Part shown: positions 26,820 to 36,323 of the stretch, in pieces
How positions within the stretch are numbered: position 1 is the stretch's first letter
Layout of the letters: each line of letters starts with the position of its first letter
Source of the DNA: Jiella marina
GTDB lineage: Bacteria; Pseudomonadota; Alphaproteobacteria; Rhizobiales; Rhizobiaceae
Reading direction: 5' to 3'
Assembly (NCBI RefSeq): GCF_024359545.1
Contig: NZ_JAKQZG010000004.1
Location: 62,001-126,000 of the forward strand
Length of the DNA: 64,000 nt
Made by a program: the position numbers and the translations under genes
The notes under the pieces: model-generated
Databases searched by the model: none
Seen by the model: the letters and a program-made list of their open reading frames with translations, nothing else
Told to the model about the DNA's origin: nothing

Positions 26820-26830
26820 GGCGGTTGCCC

Positions 26831-27697
26831 CTACGGGGCTGCGTCGAAAAAGCTCGGATCGATCGCGCATTCCTGCGCGATGGCAAGGCGGAGTTCTCTG
26901 GCGAGGATGTCGATCCTCTCGTCACGCGGCTGCGCCGTGTCGTCCCACCGATCGACGGGGGAGATCAGCCTCAGGCTGTTGGTCGCGATCATCGCATTGC
27001 CATTTGCCGCACCGGTGGGGAGGGTCGTTTCCTCGACCGTGAGACCGGCCTTGGACGCGTTTTCGATCACCCATTTCCGCGTGATGCCGGGAAGGACGCC
27101 TTCGTCGAGGGGCGGGGTGAGGAGGCGATCGCCGTCGATCACGAAGAGGTTGGCGAGCGCCGTCGAGGCCAGTCGGCCAGCCATGTTGAGGAAAAGGGCA
27201 TCGTCCGCACCCGCGGCCTTTGCCTCGCCGGTGGCAAGAACGGCGTCGAGATAGGCGAGCGTCTTGTGCCGCGAGGTGGGCGAGGTCTCGTTGCGCCGGA
27301 TCCGCGCGGTCGCGAGCTTGACCGGTGCGAACATCAGATGTCGCACCAGCGGTGCCAGACTGCCGAAGACAGTGGGCTCGGGCTCTGCCGGCGCGGAGAG
27401 GCCGCGAGGCCCCGGGCCGCGGGTCACCGTGAGGCGGATCGAGCCGTCCCCGCAACGCTCGGCCAGTGCCACCATGGCCGCTTCGAGCCGCGCCTCAGAG
27501 ACGGGAATGCCGAGCACGGCGCAGCTCGCCATCAGCCGCGACAGATGATCGGCCTGGCGAAACACGCGGCCATTCAGAACCAGCGCGGTATCGAAAACAC
27601 CGTCCCCGAGAAGCAGGCCCCGGTCGTTGGCGGCGATGGCTCCGGCCGCCGGCCGGAAGCCCCCGTCAATCCAGATCGCGCTGGGGTCCCCGCTCAT
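26831..27697 (-). CDS. pabC: Aminotransferase class IV, probably 4-amino-4-deoxychorismate lyase
   Basis: The 288-residue fold-type IV PLP enzyme has RGLLLGDGVFDTALVLNGRVFRQADHLSRL, the PLP lysine in RHKTLAYLDAV and ATNSLRLISPV at the end. Branched-chain aminotransferases and D-amino-acid transaminases share this fold. The overlapping pabA-like and pabB genes upstream decide for ADC lyase, which yields p-aminobenzoate and pyruvate. Its start overlaps the end of pabA by 32 bases. Confidence 0.85.
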   Translation of the reverse strand: MSGDPSAIWIDGGFRPAAGAIAANDRGLLLGDGVFDTALVLNGRVFRQADHLSRLMASCAVLGIPVSEARLEAAMVALAERCGDGSIRLTVTRGPGPRGLSAPAEPEPTVFGSLAPLVRHLMFAPVKLATARIRRNETSPTSRHKTLAYLDAVLATGEAKAAGADDALFLNMAGRLASTALANLFVIDGDRLLTPPLDEGVLPGITRKWVIENASKAGLTVEETTLPTGAANGNAMIATNSLRLISPVDRWDDTAQPRDERIDILARELRLAIAQECAIDPSFFDAAP

Positions 27698-28277
27698 GAA
27701 AGCGCTCCGCCAATGTCAGAAAGTTTGCCACAATCGTCGCGCCATGCTCGGTGAGGACGGATTCGGGGTGGAACTGGACCCCGTAGGTCGGGTGCTCCTT
27801 GTGGGAAAGCGCCATGATCTCCCCCTCGGTGGAGCGGGCGTCGACACTCAGCACATCGAGCATGGCCGGCGTTTCCTCGACGATGAGCGAGTGATAGCGG
27901 CCGGTCTTGCAGCCCTGCGGCACATCCTCGAAGAGGCCGGCTGCGCTGTGCTCGATCGTCGAGGCGCGTCCGTGCATCGGCTTGATCGCACGGGTGACAT
28001 GGCCCTTGAAAACGTCGCCGATGACTTGGTGGCCGAGACAGACGCCAAGGATCGGGACCTGGCCGGAGAGCTTTGCCACCAGTTCGGACGAGATTCCGGC
28101 ATCCGCCGGCCCGCATGGGCCGGGTGAGACGACGAGGGCATCCGGCGGCGCGGCCAATATCTCCTCGACGCTGGCCTTGTCGTTGCGGGTGACGGTCGTC
28201 TCTGCGCCCAGCCGAACGAAATAGCGCGCGACGTTGAAGACGAAGCTGTCGTAATTGTCGAGGACGAGAACCTTCAT
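27666..28277 (-). CDS. pabA: Aminodeoxychorismate/anthranilate synthase glutamine amidotransferase
   Basis: The 203-residue class I amidotransferase begins MKVLVLDNYDSFVFN. It has the nucleophile in GVCLGHQVIGDVF and the His-Glu pair in VQFHPESVLTEHG. It provides ammonia to PabB. The ATG at 28277 follows AGGAGGAGAG and overlaps the pabB stop by 4 bases, which couples the two at equimolar level. The same protein may also serve anthranilate synthase, as in some bacteria. Confidence 0.92.
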   Translation of the reverse strand: MKVLVLDNYDSFVFNVARYFVRLGAETTVTRNDKASVEEILAAPPDALVVSPGPCGPADAGISSELVAKLSGQVPILGVCLGHQVIGDVFKGHVTRAIKPMHGRASTIEHSAAGLFEDVPQGCKTGRYHSLIVEETPAMLDVLSVDARSTEGEIMALSHKEHPTYGVQFHPESVLTEHGATIVANFLTLAERFHERGPQRDLD

Positions 28278-29665
28278 CGGCTCTCCTCCTGAAAGGCGGC
28301 GAAGACACGGGTCGCCTTGGTGAAGGTCTCTTCGTATTCCGCCGCGGGATCCGACAGGATGGTGATCCCGCCGCCGGCCGAAAGGCGTGCGCGGCCGGCT
28401 TCGAAGCTGACGGTGCGGATGGCAATGTTGAGGTCCATGGTCCCGTCGAAGCCGAGATAGCCCATCGACCCGCAATAGGGGCCGCGCGCGGTGTTCTCGA
28501 TCTCGGTGATGATGTCCATCGCCCTGATCTTCGGCGCGCCGGTGATCGAGCCGCCGGGAAAGGAGGCCGCGATGAGATCCGTCGCGCAATAGCCCTCGGC
28601 CAGCCGGCCGGTCACGACCGAGACGAGATGGTGGACCGCCGCATAGCTTTCCAGGCCGCAAAGCACCGGGACCTCGACGGAGTCGGGCGTGCAGACACGG
28701 GCGATGTCGTTGCGCAGGAGGTCAACGATCATCACGTTCTCGGCCCTGTCCTTTTCCGAGGCGAGAAGCGTCTCCGCCAGAGCACGGTCCTCGGCCGGAT
28801 CGGCGGAGCGCTTGGCCGTGCCCTTGATCGGTCGGGCCTCCACCATGCCGTCTTGGAGCTTCACGAAGCGCTCGGGCGAGGAGGACGCGATCTGCAGATC
28901 GCCGAAGTCGAAATAGGCGCCGAATGGGGCGGCGTTCGAGCGGCGGAGCCGAAGGTACAGCGCGAAGGGATCGAAGGCGGCCGGCAGCTTGGCCTGGAAG
29001 GTCTGGGCGATGTTGGCTTGGAAGATATCGCCGTCGCGAATGTATTCGCGCACCCGCTCGATGCCGGCCCGGTAATCGGCCGCAAAGAAGTTGGATCGCC
29101 AGTCGAAGCCGCCCGTCCAGGGTGATTGCGCGGTCGAAGCGTGCTGCGGCGCTTCCAGTCGCTCCTGGAACGCGCGGATGCGGGCCGCAGCACGGGCGTC
29201 GCGGGCGGCCGCATCCTTTTCCGGATGGCCGGTGGCGATGAGAAAGGCTCGGCGTTCGGAAAGATCGATCGCAAGAACGGTGTCGTACAGTCCAAGCCGG
29301 ATGGTCGGCTTGGCGGGATCGAGATCGTCAGGCCGGTCGAGCCGTTCCAAGTGATGGGCGAAGTCATAGGCGAATATCCCCATGGCCCCGCCCTGAAAGG
29401 GCGGGAGTCCGGGGATCGTCTCGGTCTCATACTGAGCCAGAAGGGATTTCAGCGCGTCGAGCGGCGCTCCGGACAGGGGATGGCCGTCGAGCTTGGCGCC
29501 TTTGGCGTCCACCATGAACATCGCGAAGGGATCGGCGCCGATAAAGGCGTAGCGTCCGAGAGTCTCGTGCCGCATCGCGCTATCCAGAAAGGCCAGCGTG
29601 CCAAGCGGCCGCAAACGCTCGGCGGCGACGGACGGTTCGATGAAGGCGATCTCGTGATGGCGCAT
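28274..29665 (-). CDS. pabB: Aminodeoxychorismate synthase component I
   Basis: The 463-residue chorismate-binding enzyme has the PabB-specific PIKGT (the lysine forms the covalent chorismate intermediate; TrpE has PIAGT). Other family stretches are SSSPERFVKL, ENVMIVDLLRNDIARV, and FPGGSITGAPKIRAM. With PabA it converts chorismate and glutamine-derived ammonia to 4-amino-4-deoxychorismate. ATG at 29665 is preferred; a TTG at 29701 also stays open, and neither has an obvious ribosome site. First gene of the pabB-pabA-pabC unit. Confidence 0.92.
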   Translation of the reverse strand: MRHHEIAFIEPSVAAERLRPLGTLAFLDSAMRHETLGRYAFIGADPFAMFMVDAKGAKLDGHPLSGAPLDALKSLLAQYETETIPGLPPFQGGAMGIFAYDFAHHLERLDRPDDLDPAKPTIRLGLYDTVLAIDLSERRAFLIATGHPEKDAAARDARAAARIRAFQERLEAPQHASTAQSPWTGGFDWRSNFFAADYRAGIERVREYIRDGDIFQANIAQTFQAKLPAAFDPFALYLRLRRSNAAPFGAYFDFGDLQIASSSPERFVKLQDGMVEARPIKGTAKRSADPAEDRALAETLLASEKDRAENVMIVDLLRNDIARVCTPDSVEVPVLCGLESYAAVHHLVSVVTGRLAEGYCATDLIAASFPGGSITGAPKIRAMDIITEIENTARGPYCGSMGYLGFDGTMDLNIAIRTVSFEAGRARLSAGGGITILSDPAAEYEETFTKATRVFAAFQEESR

Positions 29666-29890
29666 GGCGGGACTTGGACAGAAATTTCCCTGAACCGTCA
29701 ATCAGGCTTCGCTGCGACCGAAGATGCAGCAAGACGTGTTGCATCAGGTGCCGCAGGAAGGTGAGGCTTCAAGCCGCCCCAAGGACTTTCAATTGCTCGG
29801 ACGTCTTTCAACTGAACGGGGCTGCCGACGTCTGCCGATCCGGGGCCCTGGTGGCGGATCGCCCGGCAACTCCTGGCCCTGGTCTTCCTT

Positions 29891-30949
29891 CTATTGGGAG
29901 ACGGCAGCCAGCACCGCTCGTCCGGCCCGCTCCTGCTGCGGCGTGCGCGAGTAGAGCTCCCGATAGCACTTGGCGAAGTGCGAGGCGGAAACGAAGCCGC
30001 AGGCGATGGCGATTTCGATGATCGGCAGTTTCGACTGCAGGAGCAGGTGCCGGGCGCGGTCGAGGCGGATTTCGAGATAGTAGCGCGCCGGCGAGCGGCC
30101 CATCTCCTTTTCGAACACGCGTTCGACCTGCCGGCGCGACAGGCCGACCTGCTCTGCGATCTCGGACAGGGAAAGCGGGTCGGCGAGATTGGCCTCCATG
30201 ATCTCGATGGCTCTCAGCACCTTGACATGATGGACGCCGAGGCGCGCACGCAAGGGGAGTCTCTGGCGATCGTGCGCGCCGCGTACACGGTCGGCCAGGG
30301 CCTGCTCGCAGACCTGGTTGACCACGTCGTCCCCGAGATCTTCCTGGATGAGGGCCAGCATCATGTCGAGCGAGGCCGTGCCGCCTGCGCAGGTGTAGAT
30401 GTTGTGATCCATCTCGAACAGGTCGGCATAGACCTCGACATCCGGGAACGCCTCGCTGAAGCCTGCCATGTACTCCCAATGGATTGCGCAGCGCCGGTTG
30501 GTAAGAAGGCCGGAACTGGCCAGGACCCAGGCGCCGGTGCAAAGACCGCCAATGGTGATGCCCCGCTTGTGGGCCTCGCGCAGATAGGAATAGGCGGATC
30601 GTTCCTGGAAATGCTCCACGAGGATGCCGGCGCAGACGAGGACCATGGAAGGTCGCTTTTCGCTGAGAAGCGCCCGCCGCTCGTCTTCCAGGGAAGAGGT
30701 GGCCTCGACCGTGACGCCGTTCGAGGCGTGGATGCTGCCGCCCTGAACGGAGGCGAGGCGCCAGCGATAGACTTCGCGTCCCGCGACGCGGTTGGCGATC
30801 CGCAGCGGTTCGATGGCGGTCGCGAAGGCGATCATCGAGAAGTTCGGAACCAGGAAGAAGACGACGGTGCGCTTCGGCCCCTGGAAGAGGGGCTCGACGT
30901 TGTCGCGTCCGGGCGACTTGTCCGATTCCGATCCGCTCCCTCGATCCAT
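29891..30949 (-). CDS. GlxA-family AraC-type transcriptional regulator
   Basis: The 352-residue protein has an N-terminal DJ-1/PfpI-like domain (VVFFLVPNFSMIAFATAIEPLRIAN, GLCTGAWVLASSGLL with the nucleophile-position cysteine). A C-terminal AraC double HTH follows (ADPLSLSEIAEQVGLSRRQVERVFEKEMG … IAIACGFVSASHFAKCYRELYSRTP). Family members such as GbdR/CdhR respond to betaine, carnitine, arginine or similar nitrogenous solutes. AAAGG precedes the ATG at 30949; the frame is open to 31021 without a better start. No neighbour identifies the target. Confidence 0.9.
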   Translation of the reverse strand: MDRGSGSESDKSPGRDNVEPLFQGPKRTVVFFLVPNFSMIAFATAIEPLRIANRVAGREVYRWRLASVQGGSIHASNGVTVEATSSLEDERRALLSEKRPSMVLVCAGILVEHFQERSAYSYLREAHKRGITIGGLCTGAWVLASSGLLTNRRCAIHWEYMAGFSEAFPDVEVYADLFEMDHNIYTCAGGTASLDMMLALIQEDLGDDVVNQVCEQALADRVRGAHDRQRLPLRARLGVHHVKVLRAIEIMEANLADPLSLSEIAEQVGLSRRQVERVFEKEMGRSPARYYLEIRLDRARHLLLQSKLPIIEIAIACGFVSASHFAKCYRELYSRTPQQERAGRAVLAAVSQ

Positions 30950-31152
30950 GCAGAACCTTTCGAACCAAAACCCGTTGCCAGAACCAATCACCTGCCGAGA
31001 TGACGAAATTTGGTCCGCCATCTATTGTCGGCAATGTCGTCTTGCGCGCAAGACACCGCAAGAAGGGCCTCACCAGAGCGCCGCGATTTTCCGGCGCGCC
31101 GGCTTGCGGCTTACCCGCTGCGGTCACCCGGCGAACAGACCGCGCCGATCTC

Positions 31153-32265
31153 TCAGAGCGTGACGGGCTTTCCGTTCGATCGGGCGATGGCGTGGATGAT
31201 CCGCTCGATCACAAGCCCCTCGGCGAAACCGGGTTCACAGGGCGCTCCGCCCGCAATGGCGCTCAAGAGATCGCGCGCTTCGATCACTTTCTGCTCGTTG
31301 AAGCCGAAATTATGGCCCGGCGCCGGGCAGAAGGCGGCGAAATCGGGTTGCTCGGGTCCGCTCAGATGACGGGTGAAACCACTTTCGCCCGCCCTGTGAA
31401 CCCAAAGTTCGTTCATGTTCTCCTGATCGAAGACCATCGTGCCGGCGGTCCCGTGGACCTCCCATTGCAAGCGGCATTTTCGCCCGCGTGCCACCCGGCT
31501 CGTGGCGAAACTGCCATGGGCGCCGGAGGTAAACCGGACCAGGGCCATCGCACTGTCCTCGTTCTCCACGGTCTTCGGCCCGTCGGGGGAGGGGCGCTCT
31601 GGGATCGCCACGTGGGTCAGGGCCGTGACCTCCTCGACCGGCCCCATCAGGGCAAGCATCTGGCTGACCAGATGACAGCCGAGATCGCCGAGCGCCCCGA
31701 GGCCGCCGCCGGCATGGGTCATGCGCCAGGACCAGGGTAGGCGCGGGTCGGAACAATAGTCCTCGTCATAGACGCCGCGAAATGCCGTCGGGGTGCCGAT
31801 CGCGCCCTGGGCGAGGAGTTGCCGTGCCATCTGAAATGCCGGCGAGCGCAGATAATTGTAGCCGAGAAGCGTCACCTGCCCGGGATGCCTCGCCGCGATG
31901 ACAGCCATCGCTTCGGCGTCCTCGAGCGTCAGCGCCATCGGCTTTTCCAGCCAGACATGCTTGCCGGCCTCAAGGGCCGCTTCGGCCATGGCGCGGTGGA
32001 GGCCGTTGGGTGTCGTGATGGAGACGACGTCCACCGCCGGATCGGCCATCACCTCCTGCCAGTCGCTCGTCGCGCGGGCGAAGCCGAATTGCGCGGCGAG
32101 GGTGCTGGCTCTTTCCTCCGGCATGTCGCAGAGGATTTCGAGGCGGGGATGCACGCCGCCGAAGACCAGGGCCACGTTGCGCCAGGCCATGGCGTGGCAC
32201 TTGCCCATGAAACCGGTCCCGATCAGGGCAACACCGAGCGGCTTGGATGGCATCGCCTTGCTCAT
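31153..32265 (-). CDS. Gfo/Idh/MocA-family oxidoreductase
   Basis: The 370-residue protein has an N-terminal Rossmann fold ([18 protein letters not shown]), the EKP motif ([17 protein letters not shown]) and a C-terminal GFO_IDH_MocA domain with [15 protein letters not shown]. Such enzymes oxidise sugars or inositols with NAD(P). It follows the iolG-like gene by 89 bases, so it may act in the same inositol/sugar route; the substrate is unknown. ATG at 32265 has a purine-rich AGAGACGGGGA upstream; the longer frame to 32316 lacks one. Confidence 0.85.
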   Translation of the reverse strand: MSKAMPSKPLGVALIGTGFMGKCHAMAWRNVALVFGGVHPRLEILCDMPEERASTLAAQFGFARATSDWQEVMADPAVDVVSITTPNGLHRAMAEAALEAGKHVWLEKPMALTLEDAEAMAVIAARHPGQVTLLGYNYLRSPAFQMARQLLAQGAIGTPTAFRGVYDEDYCSDPRLPWSWRMTHAGGGLGALGDLGCHLVSQMLALMGPVEEVTALTHVAIPERPSPDGPKTVENEDSAMALVRFTSGAHGSFATSRVARGRKCRLQWEVHGTAGTMVFDQENMNELWVHRAGESGFTRHLSGPEQPDFAAFCPAPGHNFGFNEQKVIEARDLLSAIAGGAPCEPGFAEGLVIERIIHAIARSNGKPVTL

Positions 32266-32335
32266 TCCCCGTCTCTTTCTCGTGCTGGCATTGCCGAAGC
32301 GGGAATCAGGGGGCAATGCTCCGCCCGCCAGCCGT

Positions 32336-32353
32336 CCCCTTCGATCGAAGGGG
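32336..32353 (-). terminator. Perfect 18-bp palindrome immediately after iolG
   Basis: CCCCTTC–GATC–GAAGGGG forms a 7-bp stem with a 4-base loop one base past the iolG stop. No T tract follows on the reverse strand. It may be a weak terminator or a 3' stabiliser before the next dehydrogenase gene. Confidence 0.4.
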
Positions 32354-32354
32354 A

Positions 32355-33353
32355 TCAGATCTCGACGGCCACCGGCTGCCCGGTCTTGGCGGAGGTGGTG
32401 GCCGCTTCGGCCAGGGCCAGAGCGGCGATGCCGTCCTCCAGCGTCACCGGCACCGGCGTGTCCTGAAGGACCGCATCAACAAATGCCGCCCATTCCACCG
32501 CATAGGCACGCATGTAGCGCTCCAGGAAGAAGAACTCCGGCTTGGCGCTGACGACCCCGGCCTTCGTCGCCTTGGAAACCGTGTTCTCCAGCACGTTTTC
32601 CGCCGACAGCAGCCCCTTGGAGCCGAGCAGTTCCACGCGCTGGTCGTAGCCATAGGCCGCGCGGCGGGAGTTGCGGATGACGGCGATCCGCCCGTCGGTG
32701 TAGGTCATGGTGACGACGGCGGTGTCGACATCGCCGGCTGCGCCGATTTCAGGATCGACGAGCGAGCTCGCGACCGCAATGACGCTTTTCGGCAAGGCGC
32801 CCATCAGGAAGTTGGCGATGTCGAAATCGTGGATCATCATGTCGCGGAACAGGCCGCCCGAGACCTTGATGTAGGCCAGCGGCGGCGGCCCCGGATCGAA
32901 GGAGGTGACGGCCAGCATCTCGGCCTTGCCGATCTCGCCCGCCGTTGCAGCCGCGCGGATCGCCGCGAAATTCGGATCGAAGCGGCGGTTGAAGCCGATC
33001 ATCACGGGCTTGCCGGAGGGGCGGGTCTTTTCGAGGCAGGCCTTGGCGCGGGCAAGCGACAGATCCACCGGCTTTTCGCAGAGCACCGCTTTCCCGGAGG
33101 CGGTTGCGGCCTCGATCAGATCCGAATGTGTGTCGGTGGAGGTCGCGATCAGCACGGTGTCGATCGAATCGTCGGCCAGAATGTCTTCCGAGGTGCAGGC
33201 ACGTGCGCCGAATTTTGCGGCGAGGGTCTCGGCCGCCGGCATGTTGACGTCCGACACCGCCGCGAGTGTGCTTTGCGGATGGCCGGCAATGTTGACGGCA
33301 TGAACCTGTCCGATCCGCCCGGCGCCGAGCAAGCCGACCTTCAGCATTTCCAT
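32355..33353 (-). CDS. iolG: Inositol 2-dehydrogenase-like oxidoreductase
   Basis: The 332-residue MocA-family protein starts [19 protein letters not shown]. It carries [19 protein letters not shown] (catalytic Lys of the EKP motif), [10 protein letters not shown], and [21 protein letters not shown] with the conserved Asp/His pair. These match IolG, which oxidises myo-inositol to scyllo-inosose with NAD. No other iol genes are adjacent, so the call rests on sequence resemblance and could be another sugar dehydrogenase. It lies 53 bases after spoVR on the same strand. Confidence 0.8.
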   Translation of the reverse strand: MEMLKVGLLGAGRIGQVHAVNIAGHPQSTLAAVSDVNMPAAETLAAKFGARACTSEDILADDSIDTVLIATSTDTHSDLIEAATASGKAVLCEKPVDLSLARAKACLEKTRPSGKPVMIGFNRRFDPNFAAIRAAATAGEIGKAEMLAVTSFDPGPPPLAYIKVSGGLFRDMMIHDFDIANFLMGALPKSVIAVASSLVDPEIGAAGDVDTAVVTMTYTDGRIAVIRNSRRAAYGYDQRVELLGSKGLLSAENVLENTVSKATKAGVVSAKPEFFFLERYMRAYAVEWAAFVDAVLQDTPVPVTLEDGIAALALAEAATTSAKTGQPVAVEI

Positions 33354-33406
33354 TTCCTCCCGATGGGGCCAGTCATTGTGATGCGGCTGGCATCCGGTCG
33401 TTCGCC

Positions 33407-34975
33407 CTAGCGAAAGGCGCGCGACGGCGAGCCGTCATGGGCGGCGATTGTTTCGCCGTTCTCGATTTCCAGAAGCTTGACGTCGTAGCCCCAGAGATTC
33501 GCGAGGTGATGTAGCACCTTTGCCGCGTCGGCAGAATCCAAAGTGATGCCGTCGACGATGTTGTGGTGCAAAATCAGCTTGCGGTCGCCGGCCAGATCCA
33601 CGTCAGCCACCTGGATGTCGGGATCCTGCCGACCCACGTCGAACTGGCGGGACAACGACTTGCGCACGTCGCGATAACCGCGCTCGTCATGGATCGAGGC
33701 GACGAGGATCTCGTCTTCTTCCGAATCGTCGATCAGCCGGAAGAGCTTGTGCTTGCGGATGATGTTCGGGCTCAGGAACTGCAGGATGAAGCTCTCGTCG
33801 CGATAATTCGCCCAGGCATCTTTCAACACGCCATAGGCGTCGCCGCAGCCGGCAAAATCCGGGAAGAAGGCCTCGTCTTCGGGCGTTGGACGAAGCGCGA
33901 TGCGCTCGATGTCCTCCATCATCGCAAAGCCCAGCGCATAGGGGTTCATGCCCGAATAGCGCGGATCGTCATATTCCGGTTGGAAGACGACGCTGGTGTG
34001 CGAATGCAGGAATTCGAGATAGGCGCCGTCCGTCAGTTTGCCCTGTTCGTGCAGCCGGGTCATCAGGCGGTAATGGGTGAAGGTGGCGCAGCCCTCGTTC
34101 ATCACCTTGGTCTGGCGCTGCGGATAGAAATATTGCGCGATCTGGCGGACGATGCGCAGCAGTTCGCGCTGCCAGGGGGCCAGCAGGGGCGCGTTTTTCT
34201 CGAGGAAATAGAGGATGTTCTCCTCCGGCAGGCCGAGCATCTGCCGGCGCCGGTCCTCGTCCGGATTGCGCTTGGCGCCCTTCTTGGCCTTCGGCAAGGT
34301 GCGCCAGAGATCGGAGAAATGCTGTTCGGCGAAAGCCTGACGCTCTTCCAGGCGGCGCTGCTCGGATTTCAGGTCCGGCGTGTGCTTGCCGGGATAGCGA
34401 TGAACGCCATGGCTCATCAGCGCATGGGCGGCATCGAGAACCTGCTCGACCTTTTCCTGCCCGTAGCGGTCCTCGCAGGCCGCGACATATTTCTTGGCGA
34501 ATGACAGATAGTCGAGAATGCTGGTGGCGTCGGTCCACTGCTGGAAGCAGTAATTGTTCTTGAAGAAATGATTGTGGCCGAAGGCGGCATGCGCGAGCAC
34601 CAGGGTCTGCATCGTCGCGGAGTTTTCCTCCATGATGTAGACGATGCAAGGCGAGGAGTTGATGACGATCTCGTAGGCAAGCCCCTGCCAGCCCTTGCGG
34701 TAGAGCGTTTCGTTGCGCACGAACTGCTTGCCGAACGACCAGTGCTTGTAGAACATCGGCATGCCGGTCGAGGCATAGGCGTCGAGCATCTGCTCCGACG
34801 TGATCACCTCGATCTGGTTCGGATAGATGTCGAGGCCGAGTTCCTGATCCGCGACCTCCTCGATCGCCTCGTAGATCCGCGAGACGAGGCCGAAATCCCA
34901 ATCGCGGCCGGTAAAGAGAGGGGCGGCGGCGTCCTGCCGCTTGCGGGGCTTCGCCATCACGTCTCGCGCCACCAT
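33407..34975 (-). CDS. spoVR: SpoVR-family protein
   Basis: The 522-residue cytoplasmic protein has SpoVR features: WDFGLVSRIYEAIEEVADQELGLDIYPNQIEVITSEQM, FGHNHFFKNN, HGVHRYPGKH and the NEGCATFTHY segment. SpoVR proteins are widespread in non-spore-formers next to prkA and yeaH. Their biochemical role is not settled; a link to cell-wall or stress adaptation has been proposed. The ATG at 34975 shares one base with the TGA of yeaH (TGATG), a coupled start. Last gene of the prkA–yeaH–spoVR unit. Confidence 0.95.
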   Translation of the reverse strand: MVARDVMAKPRKRQDAAAPLFTGRDWDFGLVSRIYEAIEEVADQELGLDIYPNQIEVITSEQMLDAYASTGMPMFYKHWSFGKQFVRNETLYRKGWQGLAYEIVINSSPCIVYIMEENSATMQTLVLAHAAFGHNHFFKNNYCFQQWTDATSILDYLSFAKKYVAACEDRYGQEKVEQVLDAAHALMSHGVHRYPGKHTPDLKSEQRRLEERQAFAEQHFSDLWRTLPKAKKGAKRNPDEDRRRQMLGLPEENILYFLEKNAPLLAPWQRELLRIVRQIAQYFYPQRQTKVMNEGCATFTHYRLMTRLHEQGKLTDGAYLEFLHSHTSVVFQPEYDDPRYSGMNPYALGFAMMEDIERIALRPTPEDEAFFPDFAGCGDAYGVLKDAWANYRDESFILQFLSPNIIRKHKLFRLIDDSEEDEILVASIHDERGYRDVRKSLSRQFDVGRQDPDIQVADVDLAGDRKLILHHNIVDGITLDSADAAKVLHHLANLWGYDVKLLEIENGETIAAHDGSPSRAFR

Positions 34976-36282
34976 CAATTCGCCTCTGCCATCTCGTCGC
35001 GCTTCTCGAACAACTCGCGGAAGACCGGATAGATGTCGCGGCGGTCGTTCACCTTGCGCATGGCCATGGGGAGTTCCGGCCGGACGAGTTCCCGATAGGC
35101 GCGCCAGAGGGTGGTCTCCTGGCGGGCGAAGACACCGTCGTCGCGGTCATAGTCGCCCCGGCCGACCTGCAGATAGGCGTAATATTGCGACATGGGCAGG
35201 ATGGTCTCGCGCAAGAGCGCGACCGTGCGGGCGTTGTCGGAGGAGAGATTGTCGCCGTCCGACGCCTGCGCGGCATAGATGTTCCACTGGTCCGCGGGGA
35301 AGCGCTCCTTGGCGATCCGGGCCATTTCGATCAGGGCCGAGGAGATCACCGTGCCGCCGGATTCGCGCGAGTGGAAGAAGGTCTCCTCGTCAACCTCCTT
35401 GGCCTCGTGGGTGTGGCGGATGAAGACGATCTCGACCTGCCGGTAGCGCCGGGTCAGGAACAGATAGAGCAGCGAGAAGAAGCGCTTGGCGAGATCCTTC
35501 ATGTGCTCGTCCATGGAAGCCGAAACGTCCATGAGGCAGAACATGGCTGCCTTGGCGATCGGCTCGGGTGTCACTTCGATGCGCCGATAGCGCAGGTCGA
35601 CCGGGTCGATGAAGGGAACGACCCGGCTCCGGCGCTCCTGCCGTTCGATCTCTGCCTTGAGTTCGTTGATGCGCGCCTTGTCCTTGCCGGCCTCCTCCTC
35701 CAGCGCGGCAAGCTCTTCGTGCATCGCCTCAAGCGCTTGGCGGTTCGGCCGCTTGAGCGCGATCCGGCGAGAGAGGCTGCGCCGCATGGTGCGGCCGACC
35801 GACAGCGAGGAGGGGGGGCCGGACGTGCGGAAGCCGGCGGGCTGCCGCTTTTCGGCCGCTTCCCCCATCACCTTGCGCTTGGCGAGATTGGGCAGTTCCA
35901 GGTCTTCCAGAAACAGATCGAGGAACTCGTCGCGCGACAGGACGAAGCGGAAACTGTCCTCGCCCTCGCCGTCTGCGCTTCCCTCCGAGCCCGAGCCGCT
36001 GCCCTGTTTCGGGCGATCGATGCGATCGCCGGAGACGAACTTCTTGTTGCCGGGCAGGACGTAGTCGCGCATCCCGCCATTGCGGCCGGCATGAAAGCTC
36101 GGCTCGCTCACGCCGTCAGCGGGGATGGTGACGGCACCGCCGCCATCGATCTCGCGGATCTTGCGAGCGCCGGACGTTTCACGGACCGCCTGCTTCACCA
36201 GAGCTTTCGCCCGCCGGATGAAGCGCTGGCGGTTTGCGAGGCTCTTGCCCCCCGGGTCGAGACGACGGTCGATGATATGCAT
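34975..36282 (-). CDS. yeaH: DUF444/YeaH-family protein with VWA-like domain
   Basis: The 435-residue protein begins MHIIDRRLDPGGKSLANRQRF and has the usual basic and acidic middle regions (residues ~75–200). It ends in a von Willebrand A-like domain with a MIDAS-type FCLMDVSASMDEHMK and QASDGDN. It is the standard partner of PrkA and SpoVR. Starting at ATG 36282 matches family N-termini; the frame is open to 36354. Coupled to spoVR downstream, 41 bases after prkA. Confidence 0.93.
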   Translation of the reverse strand: MHIIDRRLDPGGKSLANRQRFIRRAKALVKQAVRETSGARKIREIDGGGAVTIPADGVSEPSFHAGRNGGMRDYVLPGNKKFVSGDRIDRPKQGSGSGSEGSADGEGEDSFRFVLSRDEFLDLFLEDLELPNLAKRKVMGEAAEKRQPAGFRTSGPPSSLSVGRTMRRSLSRRIALKRPNRQALEAMHEELAALEEEAGKDKARINELKAEIERQERRSRVVPFIDPVDLRYRRIEVTPEPIAKAAMFCLMDVSASMDEHMKDLAKRFFSLLYLFLTRRYRQVEIVFIRHTHEAKEVDEETFFHSRESGGTVISSALIEMARIAKERFPADQWNIYAAQASDGDNLSSDNARTVALLRETILPMSQYYAYLQVGRGDYDRDDGVFARQETTLWRAYRELVRPELPMAMRKVNDRRDIYPVFRELFEKRDEMAEAN

Positions 36283-36323
36283 ATTCGATCCGTGGAAAGA
36301 GCAGAACGTCGAACAGCCTACGC